Assembly (NCBI RefSeq): GCF_014656055.1
Contig: NZ_BNBR01000010.1
Span: 62,001 to 126,000 of the forward strand
Reading direction: 5' to 3'
DNA: 64,000 bases
Source of the DNA: Streptomyces griseosporeus
GTDB lineage: Bacteria; Actinomycetota; Actinomycetes; Streptomycetales; Streptomycetaceae
How positions within the stretch are numbered: the stretch's first letter is position 1; each line of letters begins with the position of its first letter. The position numbers and the translations under genes are program-made. Below, one piece after another: positions 33,222 to 41,716 of the stretch. The notes under the pieces are model-generated. The model had not been told where the DNA came from, made no database searches, and saw only the letters and a program-made list of their open reading frames with translations.

Positions 33222-33722
33222 TCAATCCCCGGGGTTGACGAGGGCGCGCGCGTAGTTCGCCATCGACCGCTGGTAGCGCGGCAGATGTGGGGCGAGCGCG
33301 CCGAGGACGAGGGACAGGCCCTCCCGGTCGCGGCCCAGGCTGGACAGGCACAGCGCGAGCGCCGCCCGCACCGCGTCGTCCAACTCGTCCGAGGGGGCGT
33401 CCAGTTCGGGGGTGAGCAGCTTCACGCCCTCCTCCGGCTGCCCCACGTTCCGCAGCGAGCTGGACAGCTGGATCTTCGCGCGCCGCCCGCGGTAGCCGTC
33501 CAGGCCGCGCGCCAGCGCCTCCCGGTACAGCGGGACGGCCTTGTCCGACCGGCCCGTCGAGTCCCACGCGCACGCCTGCTCGAAGGGGCCGACCGGGCTG
33601 TCGTCGGGCAGTTCGGCGACGAGCGTGTCGATCACGGCGCGGAAGTCGGCGGCCCGCTCCTCGGGGTAGTCGTCGAAGGCGGCCCATGCGGCGGCCACCC
33701 GGTCTTCCCAGTCCTTGGTCAT
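33222..33722 (-). CDS. Tetratricopeptide-repeat protein
   Basis: This 166-residue soluble helical protein has TPR-like repeats, for example GPFEQACAWDSTGRSDKAVPLYREALARGL (about 45-74), RRAKIQLSSSLRNVGQPEEGVKLL (about 79-102) and VRAALALCLSSLGRDREGLSLV (about 118-139); in each the Gly-x-x-x-x-A/G-L pattern is visible. It is probably a protein-binding scaffold. It lies just upstream of the sigma-like membrane protein and may be co-transcribed with it; no function can be assigned. Confidence 0.82.
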   Translation of the reverse strand: MTKDWEDRVAAAWAAFDDYPEERAADFRAVIDTLVAELPDDSPVGPFEQACAWDSTGRSDKAVPLYREALARGLDGYRGRRAKIQLSSSLRNVGQPEEGVKLLTPELDAPSDELDDAVRAALALCLSSLGRDREGLSLVLGALAPHLPRYQRSMANYARALVNPGD

Positions 33723-33821
33723 CGGGCTACTTTCGCACGGGTGTACCCCCGTGTGCAGCGGATTTGAGCGGCGGCGGCCCGGGAGCCGTATCGAGGGGGA
33801 GGCCCCTGCAGGGAGGAACAG

Positions 33822-34223
33822 ATGAGGTTGACATCAGCGGTGACCGGGTGCGCCGCCGCGCTGCTCGTGCTGACCGGCTGCGGATCCGGCGACGGGCCGC
33901 GGGCCGCGGTGCCGCCGACGGCCACCGGCAGCCTGGAGCGGCTGGCCGCCGAGGTGAAGTGCCGGCCGGACATGCAGACCGACGCCGACGAGATCCGCCA
34001 GGCCCTGTGCCGCACCTCCGACGGCCGGTTCGTCCTCGCGACCTTCGCCACCGACCGCGGCCAGCGCGAGTGGATCAACGAGGCCAAGGACTACGGCGGC
34101 CACTACCTCGTCGGCCGCAAGTGGGTCGCCGTGGGGGAGACCGACGTGGTGACCGCGCTGCGCGCCACGCTCGGCGGGGACATCGAGGAGGGCACGGACC
34201 ACTCGGCGCACCACGGGCACTGA
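33822..34223 (+). CDS. Small secreted lipoprotein with His-rich C-terminus
   Basis: This is a 133-residue protein. The signal peptide (residues 1-18) ends in the lipobox LTGC, with the modified cysteine at about residue 19. The mature part has two cysteines (VKCRPDM and ALCRTSD) that could pair, and ends in DHSAHHGH, a likely metal-binding tail. GGGAGG precedes the ATG. No family was recognised. A strong bidirectional terminator separates it from the convergent DUF1996 gene. Confidence 0.78.
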   Translation: MRLTSAVTGCAAALLVLTGCGSGDGPRAAVPPTATGSLERLAAEVKCRPDMQTDADEIRQALCRTSDGRFVLATFATDRGQREWINEAKDYGGHYLVGRKWVAVGETDVVTALRATLGGDIEEGTDHSAHHGH

Positions 34224-34243
34224 GCGGTCCCCCTGCGACAGGA

Positions 34244-34278
34244 AAACCGGCGGTGGGAGGGGGGTCCACCGCCGGTTT
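34244..34278. terminator. Bidirectional terminator between lipoprotein and DUF1996 genes
   Basis: AAACCGGCGGTGG (34244-34256) and CCACCGCCGGTTT (34266-34278) form a perfect 13-bp stem with a 9-base loop. A's on the left and T's on the right make it usable by both convergent genes. Confidence 0.88.
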
Positions 34279-34301
34279 CCGTCTGTGCGGGCCGGGCTGC
34301 G

Positions 34302-35870
34302 TCAGGCGCAGCGCTGGCCGCGGTTGAGGCAGTTGGCGATCTTGTTCGCCAGGCCGCCGGTCGTGATGCTGATGAAGTCGTCGTGGTCGGTGGCCGCCTT
34401 GTGCAGCTGCTCGGGGAAGCCGTCGACCGCGTAGGCGTTCTTCACCTGGCCGTTCTCGATCACCGGCCGCGGCACGTCGTACACCAGGCGCATCGTCAGC
34501 TGCGGGATGGCCTTGAAGCCGTTCCTGCAGTTGCCGTTGGCGTCGGCGAAGTCCACGTGCGTGCGGTGGTTGGCGCTGTCGATGTTCTGCCCGTCCCAGC
34601 AGCTCTGGAAGGCGAACGTGCGCACGACGCTGCTGCCCTCGGGGCAGATCGGGTACTGCTCGGTCAGCTGCACCTTGTTCTCGAAGCCCGTGCAGCTCCA
34701 GTGCGCGTTGGCGTTGGCCAGACCGTTGGTGGTGGTCTTGGCGTCACCGGTGATGATCCGCAGGAACTGCGGCATGGCCACGACCTTGCTGGTCGGGCTG
34801 CCGACGTACTTGATCTGGGCCTGCTTGACGGTCAGGATCTTGCCGACGTTGCCCTCCTTGCCGCCGCCGTCCCGGTTCTGGTCGAACTCCTGCGTGCCGT
34901 CCTGCAGGCGCAGCACGGGCCAGTAGTACGACGACAGGTCGTTCTTGTTCTGGCAGCTGGTGCCGCCCTGCAGGAACGTGTCGTTGCTGGAGAACGCGTT
35001 GATCTTCTGGTTGCCGACGTAGTCGTGGGTGTGGTGGGCGCCGTTGGTCACGCCGGGGGCCACGATGACGTTGTCGGTGTTGAAGTTCTTGTTGGCGTTC
35101 ACGCCGCAGCGGGTGGTGAAGGTGCCGGTCGAGGCGTTGCCCGTGCGGCGCGGCTTGGCTTTGACGTTCGGCTGGACCTGGGTGATGTCGACGAAGTCGG
35201 CCGCGGTGGGGCCGTTGCCGGCCTGGCCGCCGTTGCCGCCGCCCTGCTGGCCGCCGTTGCCGTTCTGGTCCTGGCCCTGGTCCTGGCCGCCGCCGTCCTG
35301 CTGGCCGTCGCCGTTCTGGCCGTCGTTGTTCTGCCCGTCCCCGTTCTGGTTCTGGCCGTCGCCGTTCTGGTTCTGGCCGTCGGTCGTCTGGGGCTGCTCG
35401 GCGGGCGTGCCGGTGCAGGGGGCGAGCTGGTCCAGGCTGTCGGGGGCGTTGCCGCCGACCCGGTTGATCTCCAGCTGGATGCGGTCGATGATCGCCTTCC
35501 GCCGGTCCTTCAGCGGGCCCAGGATGGTGTTCTGCACGAAGCTCGCGTCCTTGGCCTGCGCGTCCCGGGTGCTCGCCAGCCGCTGGTAGAACTCGGTGAT
35601 CTGCCGGTCCAGCGTGGCCAGTTCACCGTCCACCTCGCCGCGCGCCCGGTCCGGCACGTCGGTGAGCTGCTGGCCGACGTCCGGACACGCGATCGTCGCC
35701 ACCTGGCCGGCGGCGGACTTCGTCCAGTTCGGCGCCGAGTTGTTCGACTCGTGCGCCGAAGCGTAGAAGTTCGCCCAGATCAGCCCGCCCCCACCGAGCG
35801 CTAGGGCCGCCGACGCGGCTATGGCCTTGGTGGCCATCGACGAACGGCGTTTTCGTGTGTTGCGTCCCAT
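34302..35870 (-). CDS. Secreted DUF1996 protein with Gln/Asn/Gly/Asp-rich linker
   Basis: This 522-residue exported protein has a signal-anchor segment at residues 13-34. A helical, cysteine-flanked N-terminal module follows (IACPDVGQQL to LAPCTGTP, about 60-152). A low-complexity linker of repeated QNQNGDG and GQDQ units spans about 160-218. The rest is a DUF1996 domain (about 225-500) with GAHHTHDYVG, SYYWPVLRL, RTFAFQSCWDG and HRTHVDF. The family occurs in actinomycete and fungal exoproteins; its biochemical role is unknown, though the conserved His and Asp suggest metal binding. GAGGAG is 5 bases from the ATG. The N-terminal module resembles that of the protein at 42634. Confidence 0.87.
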   Translation of the reverse strand: MGRNTRKRRSSMATKAIAASAALALGGGGLIWANFYASAHESNNSAPNWTKSAAGQVATIACPDVGQQLTDVPDRARGEVDGELATLDRQITEFYQRLASTRDAQAKDASFVQNTILGPLKDRRKAIIDRIQLEINRVGGNAPDSLDQLAPCTGTPAEQPQTTDGQNQNGDGQNQNGDGQNNDGQNGDGQQDGGGQDQGQDQNGNGGQQGGGNGGQAGNGPTAADFVDITQVQPNVKAKPRRTGNASTGTFTTRCGVNANKNFNTDNVIVAPGVTNGAHHTHDYVGNQKINAFSSNDTFLQGGTSCQNKNDLSSYYWPVLRLQDGTQEFDQNRDGGGKEGNVGKILTVKQAQIKYVGSPTSKVVAMPQFLRIITGDAKTTTNGLANANAHWSCTGFENKVQLTEQYPICPEGSSVVRTFAFQSCWDGQNIDSANHRTHVDFADANGNCRNGFKAIPQLTMRLVYDVPRPVIENGQVKNAYAVDGFPEQLHKAATDHDDFISITTGGLANKIANCLNRGQRCA

Positions 35871-36002
35871 GGAACTCCTCTGACTTCCTTGCGGGCTTGT
35901 GGGGCAGCAGCGTGGCGCCCGACAGGAGTGAAGCGGCTCCCATGGATACGCAAGGGGTTCCTGGGGTGTTCAAAGCCCTTGGAGAATCAGCGGAGTTGCA
36001 GG

Positions 36003-36656
36003 TCAGCGCCCGTGATCGAGATAGGCGAGCACGGCCAGCACGCGCCGGTTGTCGTCGTCCGACACCTCGAGTCCCAGCTTGGCGAAGATGTTGGCGGTGT
36101 GCTTGGCGACGGCCCGTTCCGTCACCACCAGCTTGGCGGCGATCGCGGTGTTGGTGCGGCCCTGCGCCATCAGCTCCAGCACCTCCCGCTCCCTCGGGGT
36201 CAGCCGGGCCAGCGGCCGGTCCTCGCCCGACCGGCGGGCCAGCAGCTGCTGGATGACCTGCGGATCCATGGCCGTACCGCCCGCCGCGACCCGTCGTACG
36301 GCGTCCACGAAGCTGTCCGCGTCGAACACCCGGTCCTTCAGCAGATAGCCGACCCCGCCGCTGCCGTCGGCGAGCAGCTCGCGCGCGTACAGCTGCTCCA
36401 CGTGCTGGGAGAGCACCAGCACCGGCAGTCCGGGCTTGTTCCGGCGCGCCTGAAGCGCGCACTGCAGGCCCTCGTCGGTGTGCGTGGGCGGCAGCCGTAC
36501 GTCCACCACGGCGACGTCCGGCTCCAGTGCGGCCAGGGCGGCGGCCAGTTCGGGGCCGGACTCGACGGCGGCCGCGATCTCGAAGCCGTAGGCCTCGAGA
36601 AGCCGGACCAGGCCGTCGCGCAGCAGGAACAGGTCCTCGGCTAGGACAACACGCAC
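36003..36656 (-). CDS. NarL/LuxR-family response regulator
   Basis: This 217-residue regulator has a receiver domain with D52 (DVAVVDVRLPPTHTDEG) as phospho-acceptor, acidic residues at the start (VVLAEDLFLLRDGLV) and K in YLLKDRVFD. A C-terminal LuxR-type helix-turn-helix follows (LTPREREVLELMAQGRTNTAIA). Its start overlaps the end of the histidine kinase gene by 16 bases, so the two form a translationally coupled two-component pair. The target genes cannot be inferred; the DUF1996 gene downstream on the same strand is one possibility. Confidence 0.93.
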   Translation of the reverse strand: MRVVLAEDLFLLRDGLVRLLEAYGFEIAAAVESGPELAAALAALEPDVAVVDVRLPPTHTDEGLQCALQARRNKPGLPVLVLSQHVEQLYARELLADGSGGVGYLLKDRVFDADSFVDAVRRVAAGGTAMDPQVIQQLLARRSGEDRPLARLTPREREVLELMAQGRTNTAIAAKLVVTERAVAKHTANIFAKLGLEVSDDDNRRVLAVLAYLDHGR

Positions 36657-37918
36657 GGAATCTCCATGGTGACCATGGTGGGACCGCCCGCGGGGCTGCT
36701 GACGGCCAGGACGCCGTCGAATGTACCCAGTCGGCGTTCGACGCCGGCCAGGCCCGAACCGGGCCGGACCGCCGCACCGCCCGTGCCGTTGTCGGTGACC
36801 GTGATCCGCAGCCGGCCGTCGGCGTGGTGCAGGTCCACCCAGATCCGGTCGGCGCCGGAGTGCTTGACCGCGTTGGTGAGCACCTCGCTGACCGCGAAGT
36901 ACGCCGCCGACTCCACCGGCGCGTCCGCCCGCCCCGGCAGCTCCACCGACACCTCTGTCTCCACCGGCAGCCGCAGCGCCAGCGCACGTACGGCGTCGCC
37001 CAGTCCGCGTTCGGCGAGCACCGGCGGGTGGATGCCGTGGACCAGGTCGCGCAGCTCGTTCAGCGCCTCGGCGCTGTTGCGGCGGGCCTGCGCGAGCAGC
37101 GCCTTCGCCTGCCCCGGATCCTTGTCGAGCAGCATCTCGATCGTGCCGAGGTCCATGCCCATCGCCACCAGCCGCGCCTGCGCCCCGTCGTGCAGGTCCC
37201 GCTCGATGCGGCGCAGCTCGGCGGCGGAGGTGTCGACGGCGTCCCGGCGGGTCTCGGTCAGCACCCGCACCCGCTCGGCCAGTTCGGCCTGGGTCGGGAT
37301 GAGCAGGGCCCGGGTCAGCGTGAAGTGGGCGCGCAGCAGGCGGGGTGCGTAGCGCAGGCCGGCCACCAGCACGGCGGCGGCCAGGGCGGCCGCCGCGAAC
37401 GCCGACAGCTGGCCGGTGACCGGGACGAAGCCGTACCAGTAGGTGCCGTGCTCACCGCCGGCCAGGACCCGCCACAGCCCGGCGGCGAGCGCGAACCCCT
37501 CCAGCGGCCACAGCACCAGCACCGCCGGGAACAGCGCCGTGACATAGCCGGCCGACATGTCGAGGTACAGCCACCGCATGTCCCGCCAGGTCTGTGGGTC
37601 GCCCAGCACCACCATCAGGCGCGTCCAGGGGTTCGCGTCCTCGGGGACCGGCCGGTACACGGCCGGGATGCGTATCCCGGCCCATTCCTCGGCGAGTTCG
37701 CGGCGCTTGTCGGCGAAGGCGCGCACGGCGCCCAGCAGCGGCGGGGTGGTGACGATGCCGATGCCGAGCGGGATCGTCGCGAGGGAGCAGACGGCCAGGG
37801 TGGAGATCAGCACCGCGACCGGCAGCATCGCCGCCGCCAGTGCCAGCCCCCGTACGCCGGCGAGCAGCGCCTCCCGGGCCCCCGCGCGGCCGCCGGCGTT
37901 GTTCTTGTCGGTGTTCAT
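36641..37918 (-). CDS. Two-component sensor histidine kinase (HisKA_3 type)
   Basis: This 425-residue kinase has about four to six membrane helices in the N-terminal 200 residues, including a conserved sensor-domain-like region. The dimerisation/phospho-acceptor helix is ELRRIERDLHDGAQARLVAMG, with the histidine in RDLHDG. The ATPase domain keeps VLTNAVKHSGA and VTDNGTGGA. It is the partner of the response regulator at 36003, which it overlaps. ATG 37918 is chosen; a GTG at 37954 is in frame but has no ribosome site. Confidence 0.92.
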   Translation of the reverse strand: MNTDKNNAGGRAGAREALLAGVRGLALAAAMLPVAVLISTLAVCSLATIPLGIGIVTTPPLLGAVRAFADKRRELAEEWAGIRIPAVYRPVPEDANPWTRLMVVLGDPQTWRDMRWLYLDMSAGYVTALFPAVLVLWPLEGFALAAGLWRVLAGGEHGTYWYGFVPVTGQLSAFAAAALAAAVLVAGLRYAPRLLRAHFTLTRALLIPTQAELAERVRVLTETRRDAVDTSAAELRRIERDLHDGAQARLVAMGMDLGTIEMLLDKDPGQAKALLAQARRNSAEALNELRDLVHGIHPPVLAERGLGDAVRALALRLPVETEVSVELPGRADAPVESAAYFAVSEVLTNAVKHSGADRIWVDLHHADGRLRITVTDNGTGGAAVRPGSGLAGVERRLGTFDGVLAVSSPAGGPTMVTMEIPCVLS

Positions 37919-37971
37919 GCCGTCAGTCTCGCCGAGCCCGTGGCCGCCGGTCACTGGGCTCAGCCCGCCGG

Positions 37972-38994
37972 TCAGGGGGTGGTGTCAGGTACACCCCCGG
38001 CCAGGCCGAGGACCTTCGCCTCCACCTCCGCATCGAGGCCCTTCACGGCGCGCGGCGAGAACGGCGGCTCCCCGTCGAGGCTCTGCACCCAGCGCCAGGT
38101 GTCCGCCACGGTCTCGGTCACCGGCCGGCAGCCGAGCCCCGTCGTCAGCGCCGCCGAGACGTCGGCCGCGTGCAGCGCGTCGTGCATGTCGGTGCCCGGC
38201 GGCACCCACACCGGCAGCTGGGTCCACGGTTCGATGCCCGCGTCGAGGATCACCTGCGGGTCGGTCCAGCGCAGGTCCGCGCGGCCGCCGGTGACCTCGG
38301 CGCAGGTGTCGAGCAGTTCGCCCATGGTGGTGTGCCCCTGCGGGCTCATCAGGTTGTACGGGCCGCTGAGCTGCTGCTCGACCGCCCCGAGGATCCACTC
38401 GGCGAGGTCGCGCGCATCGATGTACTGCAGGGGCAGTTCGCGGGGGCCGGGCGCGAGGACCGGCCCGCCGCGGGCGGTCCGGGTCAGCCACCAGGGCAGC
38501 CGGCCGACGTTCTCGTACGGCCCGAGGATGAGCCCGCAGCGCACCAGCACCGACCGCTCGGCCCCGAACACGTCCACGGCCGCCAGCTCGCCGCCCCGCT
38601 TGTCGCGGGCGTAGTCGGTCTCCCCGGCGTCGGGTGCGGCGCCCTCGACGACGGGCGCGCTCTCGTCGTACCCGGCGGGCGGCGCCCACGTGTACACCGA
38701 GCAGCTCGACACGTACACGTACCGTCCGGCGCGGTCGCGCAGCAGCCGTGCCGCCTCGTGCACCGCGCGGGGCGCCTGCGACCAGGTGTCGACCACGGCG
38801 TCCCAGGTCTCCTCGCCCTCCAGCGCCGCGAGCCCGCCGGCCGCGGTGCGGTCGCCGGTCAGCGCGCGCACCCCGGGCGGGGGTTCGGCGAGCCGGCCCC
38901 GGTTGAAGACCGTCACCTCCCAGCCGCGCCCGAGGGCCGCCTCGACCACGGACCGCCCGACGAAGTTCGTCCCACCCAGCACCAGAAGTCTCAT
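37972..38994 (-). CDS. NAD-dependent epimerase/dehydratase (SDR family)
   Basis: This 340-residue extended SDR protein has the nucleotide-binding start MRLLVLGGTNFVGRSVVEAAL. Serines in YVSSCSVYTW and a tyrosine in DYARDKRGGE give the S...YxxxK catalytic pattern (Y-A-R-D-K). The C-terminal part has LQYIDARDLAEWIL. It most resembles the sugar-nucleotide or reductase-type epimerases; no substrate is suggested by neighbours. ATG 38994 places the glycine motif at the very N-terminus, so in-frame starts further upstream were not used. Confidence 0.88.
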   Translation of the reverse strand: MRLLVLGGTNFVGRSVVEAALGRGWEVTVFNRGRLAEPPPGVRALTGDRTAAGGLAALEGEETWDAVVDTWSQAPRAVHEAARLLRDRAGRYVYVSSCSVYTWAPPAGYDESAPVVEGAAPDAGETDYARDKRGGELAAVDVFGAERSVLVRCGLILGPYENVGRLPWWLTRTARGGPVLAPGPRELPLQYIDARDLAEWILGAVEQQLSGPYNLMSPQGHTTMGELLDTCAEVTGGRADLRWTDPQVILDAGIEPWTQLPVWVPPGTDMHDALHAADVSAALTTGLGCRPVTETVADTWRWVQSLDGEPPFSPRAVKGLDAEVEAKVLGLAGGVPDTTP

Positions 38995-39068
38995 ACGGCG
39001 ACTGTGCCAGGGCCGGGCGCGGCGGGGAACGGTGCTCTGCTGTCGGCAGAGGCGGTACGCCAGGTACC

Positions 39069-39626
39069 TCAGCGGCCGGTCGGCGGGGTGTACTTGTAGC
39101 CGACGCGGCGGACGGTCTGGATGGTGCCCCGGTGTTCGGCGCCCAGCTTGCGGCGCAGCCGGGCGATGTGGACGTCGACGGTGCGGCCGTCGCCGACATG
39201 GCCGTAGCCCCACACCGTGGTGACCAGCTGGTCGCGGGTGTGCACCCGGTGCGGGTGCGCCACCAGATGCGCGAGCAGCTCGAACTCCAGGTAGGTCAGG
39301 TCGAGTTCACGCCCGTCGACCCGCGCGGTGCGCTGCACGGGGTCGATCCGCACCAGCGGGTCGGCGGTCTCCGCCGGCTGCTCGGGCACGGCCGCCACCG
39401 CGGCGAACGGCGGCTGCTGGTCGGCCGGCACGAGCACCAGGTAGCCGACCATCGGCGGCCGGCCGGGCAGCGTGGGCAGGGTGTGCTCGGGCGCGGGCAG
39501 CCAGGTGGCGCCCGGGGGCAGGAAGTCCGCGACGTCGAAGGCGTCGTCCGGTACGGCGCGCAGCCGGTGCCGGGACGGCGCGGGGGCGGTCGGGGCGGCG
39601 GGGGAGAGGGAACGAGTGGTCGCCAT
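39069..39626 (-). CDS. Winged-helix (OmpR/PhoB-type) regulator without receiver domain, GlnRII-like
   Basis: This 185-residue protein has a C-terminal OmpR-type DNA-binding domain (about 90-183): DLTYLEFELLAHLVAHPHRV, TRDQLVTTVWGYGHVGDGRT and VDVHIARLRRKLG. The N-terminal 85 residues are Pro/Ala-rich and contain no phospho-acceptor aspartate or receiver fold. From its place two genes from glnII and from the S. coelicolor gene order I recall, it is probably the GlnRII protein reported to bind glutamine synthetase promoters. That identity is inference. A 40-codon ORF precedes it on the same strand. Confidence 0.85.
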   Translation of the reverse strand: MATTRSLSPAAPTAPAPSRHRLRAVPDDAFDVADFLPPGATWLPAPEHTLPTLPGRPPMVGYLVLVPADQQPPFAAVAAVPEQPAETADPLVRIDPVQRTARVDGRELDLTYLEFELLAHLVAHPHRVHTRDQLVTTVWGYGHVGDGRTVDVHIARLRRKLGAEHRGTIQTVRRVGYKYTPPTGR

Positions 39627-39750
39627 GAGAGGTCAGCTCTTTCGCGCGAGAGGATCGTCGTTCGTCGGAAGGGACGACGGCCGCGATTCGTGGTCGGACC
39701 GCCGAGGACGTACGGCTTGTCGCGCTGGCCGAAGGCCGGGGGTTACGGCT

Positions 39751-39873
39751 TTAGAGGGCCGGCGCGTTCATCGCGCGGCAACACACCCGGTCGAAGTCGT
39801 GGTGCTGACGGGAAGGCCAGAAGGGCTCGAGGTCATGGCGACCTGTCGCGGAGTGCTTCTGGATGCTGGCCAT
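39751..39873 (-). CDS. Candidate 40-residue small protein or leader peptide upstream of the GlnRII-like gene
   Basis: An ATG at 39873 opens 40 codons ending in TAA 39751-39753. The peptide starts MASIQKHSATGRHDLEPF and continues WPSRQHHDFDRVCCRAMNAP, ending in AL. The HxDxxRVCC segment resembles the R-x-H-x-D-L-x-R-V...C pattern of actinobacterial Cys-containing leader peptides. Codons have G or C at nearly all third positions. The ribosome site is weak (GGGGG before ATG). A short GGCC-TTC-GGCC hairpin follows within the 124 bases before the regulator start. It could be a small protein of its own or an attenuating uORF. Confidence 0.5.
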   Translation of the reverse strand: MASIQKHSATGRHDLEPFWPSRQHHDFDRVCCRAMNAPAL

Positions 39874-39933
39874 GCCCCCATTGAACCAGACACCCGCCCG
39901 TCACAGGACCCTCCTCTCACTGGTTGGACGCGA

Positions 39934-39965
39934 AAAAGGCGCCCACCGACGGGTGGGCGCCTTTT
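39934..39965. terminator. Intrinsic terminator of glnII (bidirectional)
   Basis: AAAAGGCGCCCACC (39934-39947), loop GACG and GGTGGGCGCCTTTT (39952-39965) form a perfect 14-bp stem. On the minus strand it ends in five T's, a classic intrinsic terminator 20 bases after the glnII stop. Confidence 0.93.
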
Positions 39966-39985
39966 CCGGTGCGAGCGGGGCCGGA

Positions 39986-41017
39986 TCAGACCTGGCCGGC
40001 CTTCTCCAGCGCGGCGCAGCAGGTGTCCACGAGCAGCCGCGTCACGACGTACGGGTCGACGTTGGCGTTCGGGCGGCGGTCCTCGATGTAGCCCTTGCCG
40101 TCCTTCTCGACCTGCCACGGGATGCGCACGGACGCGCCGCGGTTGGAGACGCCGTAGGAGTACTGGTCCCACGGGGCGGTCTCGTGCAGGCCGGTCAGCC
40201 GGTCGTCGATGCCGGCGCCGTAGTTCTTGACGTGGTCGAGCGGCTTGGAGCCCTCACCGAGCGCCTCGCACGCGGTGATGATCGCGTCGTAGCCCTCGCG
40301 CATCGCCTTGGTGGAGAAGTTGGTGTGCGCGCCGGCGCCGTTCCAGTCGCCCTTGACCGGCTTGGGGTCGAGGGTGGCGGAGATGTCGAAGTCCTCGGCG
40401 GTGCGGTACAGCAGCCAGCGGGCCACCCACAGCTGGTCGGAGACCTCCAGCGGGGCGAGCGGGCCGACCTGGAACTCCCACTGGCCGGGCATGACCTCGG
40501 CGTTGATGCCGGAGATGCCCAGGCCCGCCTTCAGGCAGTTGTCCAGGTGCGCCTCGACGACGTCACGGCCGAAGATCTCGTCGGCGCCGACACCGCAGTA
40601 GTAGCCGCCCTGCGGGGCCGGGAAGCCGCCCTTGGGGAAGCCGAGCGGGTAGCCGTCCTTGAAGAAGGTGTACTCCTGCTCGATGCCGAAGATCGGCTCC
40701 TGCGCCGCGAACCGCTCCTCGACCTCGGCCAGCGCGGCACGGGTGTTGGACTCGTGCGGCGTCATGTCGATGTTCAGGACCTCGCACAGCACGAGGATGT
40801 CGTCGCCGCCGCGGATGGGGTCCGGGCAGGTGAAGACCGGCTTGAGGACACGGTCCGAGGAGTGACCCTCGGCCTGGTTGGTGGAGGACCCGTCGAAGCC
40901 CCAGATCGGCAGCGCGTCCAGACCGGCGGGCTCGCCCGCGATGATCTTCGTCTTGGAACGGAGCTTGGCGGTCGGCTGGGTGCCGTCGATCCAGATGTAC
41001 TCAGCCTTGAAGGTCAC
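39986..41017 (-). CDS. glnII: Glutamine synthetase type II
   Basis: This 343-residue eukaryotic-type glutamine synthetase makes glutamine from glutamate, ammonia and ATP. Recognisable parts are FKAEYIWIDGTQPTAKLRSK at the N-terminus, WGFDGSSTNQAEGHSSDR, FGIEQEYTFF, YYCGVGADEIFGRDVVEAHL and NWNGAGAHTNFSTK-like sequence (DWNGAGAHTNFST). It has no adenylylation tyrosine loop, so GlnE should not act on it. GTG 41017 follows GAAGGAAG and gives the standard length. A degenerate GlnR-type box lies at 41116-41153, and a terminator follows the gene. Confidence 0.96.
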   Translation of the reverse strand: MTFKAEYIWIDGTQPTAKLRSKTKIIAGEPAGLDALPIWGFDGSSTNQAEGHSSDRVLKPVFTCPDPIRGGDDILVLCEVLNIDMTPHESNTRAALAEVEERFAAQEPIFGIEQEYTFFKDGYPLGFPKGGFPAPQGGYYCGVGADEIFGRDVVEAHLDNCLKAGLGISGINAEVMPGQWEFQVGPLAPLEVSDQLWVARWLLYRTAEDFDISATLDPKPVKGDWNGAGAHTNFSTKAMREGYDAIITACEALGEGSKPLDHVKNYGAGIDDRLTGLHETAPWDQYSYGVSNRGASVRIPWQVEKDGKGYIEDRRPNANVDPYVVTRLLVDTCCAALEKAGQV

Positions 41018-41115
41018 GGGCCACTTCCTTCGGGTGGGGCGGACGCAGGTGCGGGTGCTGCGGCGCTGCGGCACTGGGGCGCCGCGCTTGTTGCCCGCGA
41101 GCCTGTCAACAGGCG

Positions 41116-41153
41116 ATTTCCCGTCGATTGCTCGAATGTGAACCCCGTGTTAC
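41116..41153 (-). promoter_or_regulatory. Degenerate GlnR-type box upstream of glnII
   Basis: Reading the minus strand from 41153: GTAAC, 6 bases, TTCAC, 6 bases, GCAAT, 6 bases, GAAAT (41120-41116). The first and last elements match gTnAc and GaAAc of the GlnR consensus and stand exactly as far apart as in the glnA box; the two central elements are weak. The position about 100-140 bases before the GTG is suitable for an activator. Confidence 0.55.
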
Positions 41154-41174
41154 CTGGCGGTGGTGTGGCGCGGC

Positions 41175-41678
41175 TCACCCTGTGAGGCCGGCGCTCCCCC
41201 GGGCCGCGCCCGCCGCCGCGTCCCGCACGCCGGTGAGGAAGCCCCGGATCGCCGCCCGTTCCCGCTCGTCGTATGCCGTCAGCAGGTCCACCGTCCGCGC
41301 GATCAGCGGCCCGAAGAAGTCCTGCCCGAGCCGTACGGCCCGCTCCTCCACCTCGACGACCACCTTGCGCCGGTCGTCCGCGCCGCGCACCCGCCGCACC
41401 AGCCCCGCCCGCTCCAGCCGGTCCACCACGGAGGTCGTCCCGGCCGAGTTCAGCCCGAGCGCGGCACCGAGCCGCCCGGCCGTCGTCTCCTCGCCCGCGC
41501 GCCGCGCGTCCATCAGCGCGATCAGGGCACGCACGTCGGTGGCGTGCATGCCGTTGGCCTGCGCGAACCGGGCACTGTGCAGGCCCAGTTCGACCGTGAC
41601 CGCGCGCAGGAGGTGGACGATCTCCAGCTCCGCCGCCCGGTCGGCCGACTCCGGTTCGCCGCTCTCACGGGGTGCCAT
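41175..41678 (-). CDS. MarR-family transcriptional regulator
   Basis: This 167-residue regulator has a MarR winged helix: TAGRLGAALGLNSAGTTSVVDRLERAGLV followed by the wing RRVRGADDRRKVVVEV. It is divergent from the alpha/beta hydrolase gene, with the inverted repeat TATCTCG...CGAGATA between them, and probably represses both. GGAGAGGA lies before its ATG. The ligand is unknown. Confidence 0.92.
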   Translation of the reverse strand: MAPRESGEPESADRAAELEIVHLLRAVTVELGLHSARFAQANGMHATDVRALIALMDARRAGEETTAGRLGAALGLNSAGTTSVVDRLERAGLVRRVRGADDRRKVVVEVEERAVRLGQDFFGPLIARTVDLLTAYDERERAAIRGFLTGVRDAAAGAARGSAGLTG

Positions 41679-41716
41679 GGGAACCGTCCTCTCCTGCTGC
41701 TATCTTGCTCAGCGTG

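Noticed and set aside
35211..35396. Regular 21-base repeats resembling a CRISPR or minisatellite
   Set aside because: They encode in frame the QNQNGDG linker of the DUF1996 protein, with no spacers and no cas genes.
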